In this document: positions 49,839 to 59,261 of the stretch, piece by piece
Layout: every line of letters starts with the position of its first letter
Position numbering within the stretch: the stretch's first letter is position 1
Source of the DNA: Corynebacterium sp. P4-C1
Lineage (GTDB): Bacteria; Actinomycetota; Actinomycetes; Mycobacteriales; Mycobacteriaceae
Reading direction: 5' to 3'
Length of the DNA stretch: 64,000 nucleotides
Assembly (NCBI RefSeq): GCF_030503595.1
Contig: NZ_CP129966.1
Location: 434,001 to 498,000 of the forward strand
Made by a program: the position numbers and the translations under genes
The notes under the pieces: generated by a model
Seen by the model: the letters and a program-made list of their open reading frames with translations, nothing else
Databases searched by the model: none
What the model was told of the DNA's origin: nothing

Positions 49839-51338
49839 ATGACCCAGATCCAACCGGACCCTGCTGAACTGAAAGCGCAGAACCGTGCTCTGTCAGCGCG
49901 CAACAAGCAGCTCGCGGAGCTGCTGAAGGTGTCGCGCGACAAACTGAAGGATCTGCACGCCCAAGTTGAGGCGCTGGGGGAGCCAGCGTCGACGTACGGG
50001 ATCTACCTCGGCCCGGCGCGCCGTGGGCAGGAGGCAGAAGTGTTCACTTCTGGGCGCCGCATGCGGCTGTGCGTGTCTCCGGCTGTGGAACCGGGAACGC
50101 TGGTGCCGGGCGGCGTCGTCAGGCTAGGTGAGGGTTCCGTCGTCGTTGAGGCCTGCGGGTATGCCAAGACGGGGCAGATTGCCACGTTGTCCGAGCGGAT
50201 CGGGCACGACCGTGCGATCGTCGCGGACATGCAGGGTGCCGAGCAGGTCGTGCACCTGACGCAACCGTTGCAGGACAAGGCCCGGGCTGGCGACACCCTC
50301 CTCATCGACGCGAAAGCGGGCTATGCGTTCGAACGCATCCCGAAGACCGAGGTCAACCAGCTCTCCCTCGAGGAAGTCCCCGACGTCACATACGACGATA
50401 TTGGTGGCCTGAGCACCCAGATCGAGACCATCCGGGATTCCGTCGAACTTCCGTTCACGCAGCCGGAGCTGTACAAGGCGTACGACCTGCGGCCCCCGAA
50501 AGGCGTGCTCCTCTACGGCCCGCCGGGTTGTGGTAAGACGCTCATCGCGAAGGCAGTGGCGAATTCGCTGTCCACGCGCATCGGCGACGGCGGTTCGGCC
50601 CACTTCCTCAATGTCAAAGGCCCCGAGCTGCTGAACAAGTACGTCGGCGAGACCGAACGCCGCATCCGTCTCATCTTCGAGCGGGCTCGCGAACTGGCCG
50701 GCGAGGGGCGCCCGGTGATCATCTTCTTCGACGAGATGGAGTCCATATTCCGCACCCGCGGATCGGGCGTCTCCTCCGACATGGAGACCACCGTCGTTCC
50801 GCAGTTGCTCACGGAAATCGATGGGGTGGAGGACATCGCCAATGTCATCGTCATCGGAGCCACTAACCGGGAGGAACTCATCGACCCGGCGATTCTGCGC
50901 CCGGGCCGTTTGGACATCAAGATTCGCATCGACCGTCCGGACCGCGCCGAGGCGGGGGAGATCTTCGCGCGCTACCTCACCGACGAGGTCCCGCGCGCGG
51001 AGAGCACGGGCACGCTTATCGACGCCGCCGTCGACAAGCTCTTCGCTCCCCGCCCCTTCGTGAAGCTCACTCTGGTGGACGGCTCTTCGGAGACCCTGCA
51101 CTACGCCGACTTCGTGTCGGGTGCGATGATCGCGAATATCGTCGACCGGGCGAAGAAATTGGCCATCAAGGACGAGATCAAAGGCGTTGGAGCTGGTGTG
51201 AGCGCCGAGCATTTGCGTGCGGCTGTGCGTGCCGAGCAGGACGAGAGCGAGGATATGCCCAACGTCTCCAACCCCGATGAGTGGGCACGGATCACGGGCC
51301 GGACCGGCAAGCGTGTCGTCGCTGCTGAGGTGTTGTAG
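49839..51338 (+). CDS. arc: ARC/Mpa-type AAA ATPase of the Pup pathway
   Basis: 499-residue ring ATPase. N-terminal coiled coil (about 10-48), which in Mpa binds Pup, then OB-fold region and one AAA domain with Walker [17 protein letters not shown], Walker [10 protein letters not shown] and sensor region [20 protein letters not shown]. It unfolds pupylated proteins. The C-terminus RVVAAEVL lacks the Tyr-containing GQYL docking tail of proteasomal Mpa, in keeping with corynebacteria having no 20S proteasome. Dop, pup and pafA lie 4.8 kb downstream. Confidence 0.96.
   Translation: MTQIQPDPAELKAQNRALSARNKQLAELLKVSRDKLKDLHAQVEALGEPASTYGIYLGPARRGQEAEVFTSGRRMRLCVSPAVEPGTLVPGGVVRLGEGSVVVEACGYAKTGQIATLSERIGHDRAIVADMQGAEQVVHLTQPLQDKARAGDTLLIDAKAGYAFERIPKTEVNQLSLEEVPDVTYDDIGGLSTQIETIRDSVELPFTQPELYKAYDLRPPKGVLLYGPPGCGKTLIAKAVANSLSTRIGDGGSAHFLNVKGPELLNKYVGETERRIRLIFERARELAGEGRPVIIFFDEMESIFRTRGSGVSSDMETTVVPQLLTEIDGVEDIANVIVIGATNREELIDPAILRPGRLDIKIRIDRPDRAEAGEIFARYLTDEVPRAESTGTLIDAAVDKLFAPRPFVKLTLVDGSSETLHYADFVSGAMIANIVDRAKKLAIKDEIKGVGAGVSAEHLRAAVRAEQDESEDMPNVSNPDEWARITGRTGKRVVAAEVL
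51014..51039. repeat. Inverted pair of the iterated word inside arc
   Basis: An exact copy on minus (51014-51023) faces the one-base variant GTCGACAAGC on plus (51030-51039) with a 6-base loop. Confidence 0.75.
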
Positions 51339-51535
51339 CCGAGATCGCGCCGAGTCAGGACCCAGTTCGGTGCCAGAAAGGTCCCACCAAAACCTAATAT
51401 CGAATTCGTAGACAAAACAAAATGGTATCCCTGGTGTTGTGGAGCAAGTCTAAAGCCGAGCCGGCTGAGGACGGTAGCAGCTGAATTCGTCTACCCGCCC
51501 GGGCACCTCGTCCGGAGCACGAAAAGGAGGTAGTC

Positions 51536-51646
51536 ATGAACGCCAAGAAGATTTCCACCGGTCTCGTCGCAGGTCTGCTGACCGCGTCCCTCGCCGTTGC
51601 GCCGCACGCATCCGCTCAGGATACGGCTAGATGCCGCTGCTCATGA
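51536..51646 (+). pseudogene. Remnant of a secreted-protein gene (signal peptide only)
   Basis: A perfect AAAAGGAGG site 6 bases before an ATG begins MNAKKISTGLVAGLLTASLA followed by VAPHASAQDT, a complete Sec signal peptide with an A-x-A cleavage site. The frame then breaks into ARCRCS-stop within 18 bases, and the last 20 bases overlap the 3-prime end of pdxR. The mature protein is gone. This looks like the left-hand scar of the event that placed the pdxR-pdxS block here. Confidence 0.75.
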
Positions 51647-53030
51647 TCTCTAGGACCTGGTTGAAGTCAGGTTCGGAGAGGTGGGCGAAACTCACGATGA
51701 GGCCGTCGTCGCGCCCTGACCACAGGGTGTCGAGGCGGCCGCTTTCTATACCGTGGGCAGCTAGTGCGCGGGCGTAGCGGTCGCGGTCTGCGGGGGAGTC
51801 GAAGGCGACGGCGAGGTCGACTCCATTTGAGCCCTCCATCTCAGTGACTACCGCACCTCGTGCGGTGAGGGCCGGGACGATCTTGGCGGCGACGATGCTG
51901 CGTCGTTTAGCCAGCCGGTTGTGCACGGCCTTTGTGTTGCGGCGTACATGCCCATTGCGCAGCAGGTGGGCGATGGCGAGCTGGGTGACAGCGGCCACGG
52001 GCATGCCGAGCACTGCGCGGGTCTGCCGGATATTTTCGGCGAGCGGCGAGGACGTCGCCACATAACCCGCTGCGACTGCTCTGTTCAGCAGAGTCGTAAA
52101 CGTGCCCAGCGTGACCACCTGCGCGCCGGTGCCCAGAGCAGCGAGTGGCGGAAGCGGGGTGGTGCGGTAGCGGAGCTCGGCGTTGAAGTCGTCCTCGATG
52201 ATGACGGTTCCGTTCGTGCTGGCCCATTCAAGTAGCGTGCTCCGCCGGGAAGCAGGCATGGAGGCGCCGAGCGGGTACTGGTAGGACGGGGTGACCAGAA
52301 GGGCGTCCAGATCCTCCGGTAAGGCATGGACATCTACGCCCGCGTCATCGACGGCGCACGGAACCATCTTGTGGCCCGTGAGGGGAATGACGTTGCGCAG
52401 GCCCGGGTGGCCGGGGTCTTCCACGCCGACGCGGAGCGTGCGCCCTTGCGCCACCGCCATCAGGACCAGCAGCAAGCCCTCGCGTGTCCCGCCTGTCACG
52501 ACGACATCATGCTTATCGACGCCCAGCCCCCGCCCCATCCTCAAGTGCTCCGCGATAGCGTCCCTCAGTTCCGTTTGGCCTGATGCCTCGGTGACGATTC
52601 CTGGCTCCGACGCCGCCTCGCGCCAGGCCTGCCGCCACGCAGCGGGTCGAATCGCCCCAGCATGTCCCGAAGACGGTTTCAAGGAAATCGTCGGCCTGGC
52701 AGCGGGGCGCTGGCGGGCGCCGGAAGTCGGACGTGCTTTTTGGGGGTGCCGGTCCGGTTTTGGGGCGCGTGGATCGGGGGCAGTGCCCGCCAGTGCGGGG
52801 TTGACTCGGGTGGGCGCGCCTTGGCTAGCGGTGAGGTAACCCTCGCTGATCAGCTGGTCGTACGCGGTGACGACAGTGCCACGGGAGACTCCTGCTCGGC
52901 GCGCGAGCTCGCGGGTGGAGGGGACCTCGTCGCCGGGGCGCAGCGTGCCGGTGGAGATCGCGGACCGGAGGGATGAAGCGACCTGTGCGGTGAGGGGGAT
53001 GGGGATGGAGCGGGAGACATCAATAAGCAA
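51627..53030 (-). CDS. pdxR: MocR-family regulator, PdxR
   Basis: 467 residues: an N-terminal GntR winged helix ([23 protein letters not shown], about 38-60), a Pro/Arg-rich linker, and an aminotransferase-like domain with [11 protein letters not shown] and [13 protein letters not shown]. It is divergent from pdxS, the usual place of the PLP-biosynthesis activator PdxR. The Schiff-base Lys expected in the GTFSKTL motif is replaced by Thr313 (GTFTTLL, 309-315). TTG start at 53030. An exact copy of the iterated word is at 52511-52520. Confidence 0.88.
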   Translation of the reverse strand: MLIDVSRSIPIPLTAQVASSLRSAISTGTLRPGDEVPSTRELARRAGVSRGTVVTAYDQLISEGYLTASQGAPTRVNPALAGTAPDPRAPKPDRHPQKARPTSGARQRPAARPTISLKPSSGHAGAIRPAAWRQAWREAASEPGIVTEASGQTELRDAIAEHLRMGRGLGVDKHDVVVTGGTREGLLLVLMAVAQGRTLRVGVEDPGHPGLRNVIPLTGHKMVPCAVDDAGVDVHALPEDLDALLVTPSYQYPLGASMPASRRSTLLEWASTNGTVIIEDDFNAELRYRTTPLPPLAALGTGAQVVTLGTFTTLLNRAVAAGYVATSSPLAENIRQTRAVLGMPVAAVTQLAIAHLLRNGHVRRNTKAVHNRLAKRRSIVAAKIVPALTARGAVVTEMEGSNGVDLAVAFDSPADRDRYARALAAHGIESGRLDTLWSGRDDGLIVSFAHLSEPDFNQVLEIMSSGI

Positions 53031-53056
53031 TGCAACTGGTCCAAAGAATTAGTGTT

Positions 53057-53083
53057 GTACTGGCTCTTGGAATCTACCAGTAC
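53057..53083. promoter_or_regulatory. Inverted repeat between pdxR and pdxS, candidate PdxR operator
   Basis: GTACTGG (53057-53063) and CCAGTAC (53077-53083) form 7-bp perfect arms with a 13-base spacer. A further direct ACTGG lies at 53035-53039, 24 bases upstream of the first arm's ACTGG. MocR regulators bind paired short repeats in such divergent regions. Confidence 0.5.
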
Positions 53084-53102
53084 GGGGCCGAGGCTGGGGA
53101 GC

Positions 53103-53993
53103 ATGACTTTCACAACCAATTTGTCCAAAGCAGAACTGACAGAGACGTTCAAGGGCGGGGTGATCATGGATGTGGTCACCGCGGAGCAGGCGGCCATCGC
53201 GGCAGAAGCCGGCGCGGTCGCGGTGATGGCGTTGGAGCGCGTTCCCGCCGATATCCGCGCACAGGGCGGTGTGGCGCGCATGTCCGACCCGGACCTGATC
53301 GAGGGGATCCTCGGCGCGGTGGACGTGCCCGTGATGGCGAAGGCGCGTATCGGGCACACCGTCGAGGCACAGGTGTTGCAGCACTTAGGTGTGCACTACG
53401 TCGACGAGTCGGAGGTGCTGAGTCCCGCGGACTACGTCAACCACATCGACAAGCGCGCCTTCGACGTGCCGTTTGTGTGCGGCGCGACGAATCTGGGCGA
53501 AGCCTTGCGGCGCATCAACGAAGGCGCCGCCATGATCCGCTCCAAGGGCGAGGCCGGCACAGGCGATGTCTCCGAAGCAACCAAGCACCTGCGCACCATC
53601 ACCTCCGAGATCGCCGGGCTGCAGGCGCTGTGGAACGGCAACCGCGACGAGCTCTACGTGGCGGCGAAGGAACTGCGGGCACCCTACGAGCTGGTCGTGT
53701 CCGTTGCGGAGCACGGGCGGCTGCCTGTGCCGCTGTTTGTGGCCGGTGGTGTGGCCACCCCAGCGGACGCCGCGCTGATGATGCAGCTCGGTGCGGACGG
53801 GGTGTTCGTGGGGTCGGGCATCTTCAAGTCGGGCAAGCCCGCCGAGCGCGCCGCGGCAGTCGTCGCTGCGACGAAGCATTACGACGACGTCGCCGCTGTC
53901 ACGGAAGCCTCCCGCGGATTGGGGGAGGCGATGGTCGGAATCAATGTGGCTGACCTGCCTGCCCCGCACCGTCTGGCAGAGCGCGGCTGGTAA
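53103..53993 (+). CDS. pdxS: Pyridoxal 5-phosphate synthase subunit PdxS
   Basis: 296-residue (beta-alpha)8 synthase that makes PLP from ribose 5-phosphate, glyceraldehyde 3-phosphate and ammonia. Seen: [20 protein letters not shown], the Lys of [21 protein letters not shown], and [14 protein letters not shown]. The ATG at 53103 has GGGGAG upstream. The glutaminase partner gene pdxT, normally next to pdxS, is absent: trkH follows after 60 bases. Confidence 0.96.
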   Translation: MTFTTNLSKAELTETFKGGVIMDVVTAEQAAIAAEAGAVAVMALERVPADIRAQGGVARMSDPDLIEGILGAVDVPVMAKARIGHTVEAQVLQHLGVHYVDESEVLSPADYVNHIDKRAFDVPFVCGATNLGEALRRINEGAAMIRSKGEAGTGDVSEATKHLRTITSEIAGLQALWNGNRDELYVAAKELRAPYELVVSVAEHGRLPVPLFVAGGVATPADAALMMQLGADGVFVGSGIFKSGKPAERAAAVVAATKHYDDVAAVTEASRGLGEAMVGINVADLPAPHRLAERGW

Positions 53994-54039
53994 ATCTTTC
54001 TCCGTGCCCGGAAAAACCGGCGATGGGCGCTGCACTGTG

Positions 54040-54045
54040 TATTCT
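54040..54045 (+). promoter_or_regulatory. -10 hexamer TATTCT, probable leaderless start of trkH-trkA
   Basis: The hexamer ends 8 bases before the GTG of the trkH gene. Confidence 0.55.
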
Positions 54046-54053
54046 TGGCACCC

Positions 54054-55406
54054 GTGAATCAAGCGCCCCTCAACGGGCTTTTCAGCCCAGCACGACTCAC
54101 CGTCGCTGGTTTTCTCCTGCTCATTCTTCTCGGAACCGGTGCGCTCATGTTGCCGATCTCTGCTGTCGGCGACGAATGGACCCCGTTCCTCCCAGCCTTT
54201 TTCACTGCCACGTCGGCGGTGTCGTTGACCGGCCTGGTTGTCGAAGACACCGGCACCTACTGGAAGCCGTTCGGCCAGGCAGTGATCCTGCTCCTCATCC
54301 AGCTCGGCGGTATGGGCATCATGTCGCTGGCGTCGTTGTCGGGGATGATCATCACCGGCAAGGTGAGTCTGCGCGCACGCCGCACGGGCGCGGCCGAAGG
54401 GCGCCCGATGGCCGCCGGCGGTGTGCGCCGGACCCTCATTTTCACGCTGCTTTTCACTGTGACAGCGGAAACAGCGATCGCGGTGGTGCTGACGCTACGG
54501 TTCTTCTTCGGCTATCACCATTCCTTCGGCCGCTCTGTGTGGGAAGGGGTGTTCCACGCGGTTTCGGCGTTCAACAACGCCGGTTTCAGCACTGAGAGCG
54601 CCAACTTGGTGCCTTTCGCGGCGGACGGGTGGATCCTGCTGCCTATCGCCGCGGCGTTGATCGGCGGCGGTATTGGCTACCCAGTGTGGGCCGAGGTGGC
54701 TTCCCGGGTGCGGCACCGGACGTCGCGCGCACGGAAGTTGTCGTTGACGGCTCGGATGACATTCGTCATGACGGCGGTGTTCCTCGCCGGCGGCATGGTC
54801 TTCATCGCCTTCGCGGAGTGGAACGGTTTGCTCGGGTCCATGCCGGTGTGGCAGAAGCTCCTCAACGCGTTCTTCTCGGGTGCGACACCGCGTACTGCCG
54901 GTTTCAACTCGGTCGATTACGGCGACGCGCACCCGATCACCCTCATGGGCACTGACTTGCTGATGTTCGTCGGCGGTGGTTCCGCCGGCACAGCCGGCGG
55001 CATCAAGGTGACAACGGCGGCGGTTCTCATCGCCGCGATGGCGTCGGAGTTCCAGGGCCGTGAGGAGACTACTGCGGGCAAACGGAGTATCCCGGATAGC
55101 GTCGGCAGGCAAGCTCTGGCGTTGACCTTCGCGGGAGCAGTTCTGGTGACGTCAGGCGTGGCCGCCTTGCGGATTTTCGACCCAGCACTCACCGGCGACC
55201 AAATCGCGTTCGAGGTGTTCTCGGCTTTCGGTACGGCGGGCCTCTCAACAGGAATCACGGCGTCGTTGTCGCCGCCGTCGCAGGTGGTTTTGTGCCTGCT
55301 CATGTACTTGGGGCGCATCGGTTCGGTTACTCTCGTAGCTGCGTTGGCGTCGAATTCGGTGAACCGCCGTTTCAGTTACCCAGAAGAAAGGCCTTTCATT
55401 GGTTAA
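54054..55406 (+). CDS. Trk/Ktr potassium transporter membrane subunit
   Basis: 450-residue TrkH/KtrB-type channel subunit with four M1-P-M2 repeats: filter-like segments SAVSLTGLVV, FNNAGFSTES, ATPRTAGFNS and FGTAGLSTGI carry the conserved Gly of each pore loop. It takes up K+ with the RCK subunit encoded downstream. GTG at 54054 chosen because the -10 hexamer TATTCT ends 8 bases before it; a TTG at 54045 is the alternative. Its 3-prime end overlaps trkA by 8 bases. Confidence 0.93.
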   Translation: MNQAPLNGLFSPARLTVAGFLLLILLGTGALMLPISAVGDEWTPFLPAFFTATSAVSLTGLVVEDTGTYWKPFGQAVILLLIQLGGMGIMSLASLSGMIITGKVSLRARRTGAAEGRPMAAGGVRRTLIFTLLFTVTAETAIAVVLTLRFFFGYHHSFGRSVWEGVFHAVSAFNNAGFSTESANLVPFAADGWILLPIAAALIGGGIGYPVWAEVASRVRHRTSRARKLSLTARMTFVMTAVFLAGGMVFIAFAEWNGLLGSMPVWQKLLNAFFSGATPRTAGFNSVDYGDAHPITLMGTDLLMFVGGGSAGTAGGIKVTTAAVLIAAMASEFQGREETTAGKRSIPDSVGRQALALTFAGAVLVTSGVAALRIFDPALTGDQIAFEVFSAFGTAGLSTGITASLSPPSQVVLCLLMYLGRIGSVTLVAALASNSVNRRFSYPEERPFIG

Positions 55407-56088
55407 GCCATTTCGTGGATCCAAGCCGAAGTGGTCCCACATGAACATCACTCCGGTCATGGTCATCGGCCTCGGACGTTTCGGTGTGTCCCTGGCGTCT
55501 GAGCTGACAGCCAACGGCGTCGAGGTACTCGGCATCGATGTTGACGCGAAGCTCGTCAAGGAGCATGCCGCCCAACTCACCGAAGCCGTTGTCGCGGACG
55601 CGACCGATCCGGAGGCTCTGGCGCAACTGGGCTTGGAGGACATCAAGCACGTGGTACTCGCTGTGGGAACCAATCTTGAGTCGTCGATCCTCACCGCGTC
55701 GAACTTGATCGAAGCGGGAGTGCCGGATGTGTGGGCGAAGGCGGACTCGGAGTCGCACGGACGCATCCTGAAGCAGCTCGGCGTCCACCACGTCGTGCAC
55801 CCGGAGCGAGACACGGGTCGCCGCGTCGCGCACCTGCTGGGCGGCAAGTTCCGCGAGTTCGCGGAAATCGCACCGGGCTATTCGGTGACGAGCATGAGCG
55901 CTCCCTCCGCGCTGGTCGGTCACCCCCTGGACGTCGACACCCTGTGCCGCGAACGGGGAGTGCAGATCATCGCTCTGCGCGGAGCGGACGGCGATTTCCA
56001 CCCGGTTGCGCCGCAGACAGTTCTTGCGCCTTCGGACATCATCATCGCCGGCGGCAGCCCCAACGCACTTGAGGCACTGAACCGCTAG
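55399..56088 (+). CDS. TrkA/KtrA potassium uptake regulatory subunit
   Basis: 229-residue RCK protein: Rossmann N-domain MVIGLGRFGVSLASELTANG with the GxGxxG nucleotide loop and Asp after beta-2 (GIDVD), then a TrkA_C domain. It gates the TrkH subunit by binding ATP/ADP or NAD(H); by family knowledge such domains may also sense c-di-AMP. TTG start at 55399 with GAAAGG upstream, overlapping trkH by 8 bases. Confidence 0.93.
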   Translation: MVKPFRGSKPKWSHMNITPVMVIGLGRFGVSLASELTANGVEVLGIDVDAKLVKEHAAQLTEAVVADATDPEALAQLGLEDIKHVVLAVGTNLESSILTASNLIEAGVPDVWAKADSESHGRILKQLGVHHVVHPERDTGRRVAHLLGGKFREFAEIAPGYSVTSMSAPSALVGHPLDVDTLCRERGVQIIALRGADGDFHPVAPQTVLAPSDIIIAGGSPNALEALNR

Positions 56089-56091
56089 GCT
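56086..56091 (+). promoter_or_regulatory. -10 hexamer TAGGCT, probable leaderless start
   Basis: The hexamer begins on the trkA stop codon and ends 8 bases before the dop ATG. Confidence 0.45.
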
Positions 56092-56099
56092 TGCCTCCC

Positions 56100-57599
56100 A
56101 TGACGCGTTTCATGGGCACCGAGACGGAATACGGCATCACCACCCCGGACGACCTGGCTCTCAGTCCGATCGTCAGCTCGACGCACGCGGTGGTGGCTTA
56201 CGCGGCGATGAACACCGCGGCGCGGGCGCGCTGGGACTACCAGGATGAGCATCCGCTCAAGGACAGCCGCGGCTTCGACTTGAAGCGCTACCAAACCGTC
56301 CCGGTGGTCGCTCCGAACGCGATCGGGGTGGCCAATGTGGTCACCTCCAACGGTGCGCGCTTCTACGTCGATCACGCTCACCCGGAGTATTCCTCGCCGG
56401 AGGTTCCGGACGCGTACAGTGCGATGGTCTACGACGCGGCGGGCGACGTGGTGCTCCGCCAAGCGGCGGATCGTGTCGCGCAGCTCTACGGCGAGGGAGT
56501 GTCCGTCCTGCAGGGGCATGAGCCGTGCCCGTCGCTGAAAATCTACAAGAACAACGTCGACGGCAAAGGCGCCTCCTACGGTTCGCACGAGAATTACCAG
56601 TACTCCCGCAGCACACCGTTCGAGGACATCGCGGCGGGGCTCATCCCGTTCTTCGTCACCCGCCAGATCTTCGCGGGCGCCGGCCGCGTGGGCATCGGGG
56701 AAGCGGGCGAGCAGGACGGCTTCCAGATCTCTCAGCGCGCAGACTATTTCTTCCAGGAGGTTTCGCTGGAGACGACGCTGAACCGCGGCATCATCAACAC
56801 CCGCGACGAGCCCCACGCCGACGCGGCGCAGTTCGGTCGCTTGCACGTCATTGTCGGGGACGCGAACATGTCCCAGTTCGCGAATTTCCTGAAGCTCGGA
56901 ACAACGAAGCTCGTTCTCGACGCGATCGAGGCCGGCGTCGACTTCAGCGACTTGCGCCTGAAGAATCCGGTCGAGGAGCTGAAGGCGACATCACGCGACC
57001 TCACGCTCACCCACGAGCTTTCGCTTATCGACGGCCGCCCCATCACCCCCATCTCCCTCCAGCGGGAGTACCTGGAGCGGGTGAGGGTAAAGGGGGACGT
57101 CGATAAGCGTGCGCTCGAACTGTGGCGTGAGGTGCTGGACGACCTGGAACGCGACCCGCTGTCGACGTCGGACCGTTTGGACTGGACAGCGAAATACGCC
57201 CTGATCAAGGGGTACGTGGACCGCGGCGTGCCGTGGGGCGACGCGAAGCTGAAAGCGGTGGACCTGCAGTACGCGGATATCGACCCGGAGAAGTCCCTGT
57301 ACCACGCCCTCGTTCGGGCGGGGCGGATGCGCACGCTGGCCACAGAGGAGGAGATCGCTCGCGCGGCGGCGGCCCCGCCGGAGACATCGCGCGCGTATTT
57401 TCGCGGACGCGTGGCCTCCGAGTTCGGCGAGGACGTGATCGCGTCGAGCTGGCAGTCCATCCAGTTCGACACGTCGGACGGGCCGCGCACGGTGCCGCTG
57501 AACGCCGTAGATGGGTTCACCAAGGACGCCGTCGGCGAGCTGCTTGACACGGTGTCCGGCGTCGACGAGCTCGTCGCGGCCCTGGTGGACGGAAAATAG
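56100..57599 (+). CDS. dop: Pup deamidase/depupylase Dop
   Basis: 499-residue glutamine-synthetase-fold enzyme that deamidates Pup C-terminal Gln to Glu and removes Pup from substrates. Seen: MGTETEYGI (metal-binding Glu), FYVDHAHPEYSSPE with the conserved Asp, and IINTRDEPHADAAQFGRLHVIVGDANMSQ. It precedes pup and pafA. Two exact copies of the iterated word lie 66 bases apart in the gene (57023, 57099), on opposite strands. Confidence 0.96.
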   Translation: MTRFMGTETEYGITTPDDLALSPIVSSTHAVVAYAAMNTAARARWDYQDEHPLKDSRGFDLKRYQTVPVVAPNAIGVANVVTSNGARFYVDHAHPEYSSPEVPDAYSAMVYDAAGDVVLRQAADRVAQLYGEGVSVLQGHEPCPSLKIYKNNVDGKGASYGSHENYQYSRSTPFEDIAAGLIPFFVTRQIFAGAGRVGIGEAGEQDGFQISQRADYFFQEVSLETTLNRGIINTRDEPHADAAQFGRLHVIVGDANMSQFANFLKLGTTKLVLDAIEAGVDFSDLRLKNPVEELKATSRDLTLTHELSLIDGRPITPISLQREYLERVRVKGDVDKRALELWREVLDDLERDPLSTSDRLDWTAKYALIKGYVDRGVPWGDAKLKAVDLQYADIDPEKSLYHALVRAGRMRTLATEEEIARAAAAPPETSRAYFRGRVASEFGEDVIASSWQSIQFDTSDGPRTVPLNAVDGFTKDAVGELLDTVSGVDELVAALVDGK

Positions 57600-57606
57600 G
57601 GGAAAG

Positions 57607-57612
57607 TAGGGT
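57607..57612 (+). promoter_or_regulatory. -10 hexamer TAGGGT, probable leaderless start of pup
   Basis: The hexamer ends 6 bases before the pup ATG, with no ribosome site between them. Confidence 0.55.
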
Positions 57613-57618
57613 AGAAGT

Positions 57619-57810
57619 ATGGCTTCGAATCAGATCAACATCACAGGCGGCGGCGACGAACCCGACAACACGTCGGATGGTGCCCAGAAGGCCGGCCAGG
57701 TGAATGTGAACACCACAGGAACCGACGACCTTCTCGACGAAATCGACTCGCTGCTGGACACCAACGCCGAGGAGTTCGTCCGCTCCTACGTGCAAAAGGG
57801 CGGCCAGTAG
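57619..57810 (+). CDS. pup: Prokaryotic ubiquitin-like protein Pup
   Basis: 63 residues, intrinsically disordered N-terminus, helical C-terminal half ([20 protein letters not shown]) that binds ARC/PafA/Dop, ending in GGQ. The Gln end means Dop must deamidate it before PafA can ligate it to lysines. The stop overlaps the pafA GTG by one base, so the two are translationally coupled. Confidence 0.97.
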   Translation: MASNQINITGGGDEPDNTSDGAQKAGQVNVNTTGTDDLLDEIDSLLDTNAEEFVRSYVQKGGQ

Positions 57811-59261
57811 TGCCGGGAGATGCCGCGGCAGACCCGAGGACTCCCACGGTCTATCCGCGCCGGATCATGGGGGTGGAGACCGAATTCGGGCTCACCGCCA
57901 TCCGTGACGGTGCCGCCGTCCTTCGGCCGGAAGAAATCGCTCGCTACCTGTTCCGCCCGGTGGTCGCGCAGTACAAAAGCACGAATATTTTCACGGACAA
58001 CGCCGCGCGACTCTACCTCGATGTCGGCGCACACCCAGAGTACGCCACCGCGGAATGCGACTCCTTGACGCAGCTGCTCAACCATGACAAAGCCGGTGAG
58101 CTACTCTTTAACGATCTCGCGGTCGAAGCGCAGAAGGCACTCGCGGCCGAAGGCATCGGCGGGGACGTCTACCTGTTCAAGAACAACGTCGACTCCGCCG
58201 GGAACTCGTACGGTACACACGAGAATTACTTGATCAGCCGCGAATTGTCTTTGAAGCACTTCGGCAAGCGGCTACTGCCATTCCTGATCACGCGCCAACT
58301 GCTGTGCGGCGCCGGGATGATCAACAAGGACGGGCAGTTCGTGCTGTCCCAGCGCGCAGACCAGGTGTGGGAGGGAGTCTCGTCGGCAACGACGAGGACC
58401 CGGCCGATCATCAACACCCGCGACGAGCCCCACGGCGATTCCAGCCGCTTCCGCCGCATGCATGTCATCGTGGGCGATTCGAATATGGCGGAGCCGACCT
58501 TCGCGCTCAAGATCGGGTCGACGCAGCTGGTCATTGAGATGCTCGAGGCGGAGTGGGACATCCCGGCGTTCGACATTGCCGACCCGATCAAGCACATCAA
58601 GGAGATCTCGCTCGACCCGAGCGGCCGGACACCGCTGGAGCTCAAAGACGGATCCACGGTCACGGCGCTTGAAGTGCAGCAGGCGGTCCATACCGCAGCC
58701 GTCGCCTGGCTGGGCCAGCGCCCGGACGAGGGCACGCCCAACAGCGAGCTCTCCCGGGTGGTGGAGCTGTGGGGCCGGGTGCTGGGGTGCGTCGATAAGC
58801 AGGATTTCGCCGCTGTTTCCCGCGAGATCGACTGGGTGATCAAGCGCGATGTGCTCGAACGCTACCGTGCACGTCTCGACGGCGACTGGGGGCACCCGAA
58901 GCTCGCGCAGATCGACCTCGCGTACCACGACATCAACCGCAACCGGGGCTTGTTCTACCTGCTCCAGCGCAAAGGCCTCGTCGAACGCTGGACCACCGAC
59001 GACGCGATCGCAAACGCCGTGCACACCGCCCCGCGGACCACTCGCGCGGCGCTGCGCGCCGATTTCCTCGCGCACGCACGCGAGCTGGGAGCCCGCTACA
59101 CCGTCGATTGGGTGCACCTGAAAGTCGACCGGCCGGAACCGCAGACCGTAGACCTGCAAGATCCCTTCGCCACGTCCGACGCGCGCGTGGATGATCTGCT
59201 TAGCTATATGGAGAACAACCGCGAGCACTTGAACGACGCGCAGGGAGGGATCCGTGGCTGA
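57810..59261 (+). CDS. pafA: Pup ligase PafA
   Basis: 483-residue ligase that joins the Glu end of Pup to substrate lysines using ATP. Seen: MGVETEFGL, YLDVGAHPEYATAECD with the catalytic Asp, and IINTRDEPHGDSSRFRRMHV, all paralogous to Dop. GTG start at 57810. It overlaps pafB by 8 bases. An exact copy of the iterated word is at 58791-58800. Confidence 0.97.
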   Translation: MPGDAAADPRTPTVYPRRIMGVETEFGLTAIRDGAAVLRPEEIARYLFRPVVAQYKSTNIFTDNAARLYLDVGAHPEYATAECDSLTQLLNHDKAGELLFNDLAVEAQKALAAEGIGGDVYLFKNNVDSAGNSYGTHENYLISRELSLKHFGKRLLPFLITRQLLCGAGMINKDGQFVLSQRADQVWEGVSSATTRTRPIINTRDEPHGDSSRFRRMHVIVGDSNMAEPTFALKIGSTQLVIEMLEAEWDIPAFDIADPIKHIKEISLDPSGRTPLELKDGSTVTALEVQQAVHTAAVAWLGQRPDEGTPNSELSRVVELWGRVLGCVDKQDFAAVSREIDWVIKRDVLERYRARLDGDWGHPKLAQIDLAYHDINRNRGLFYLLQRKGLVERWTTDDAIANAVHTAPRTTRAALRADFLAHARELGARYTVDWVHLKVDRPEPQTVDLQDPFATSDARVDDLLSYMENNREHLNDAQGGIRG

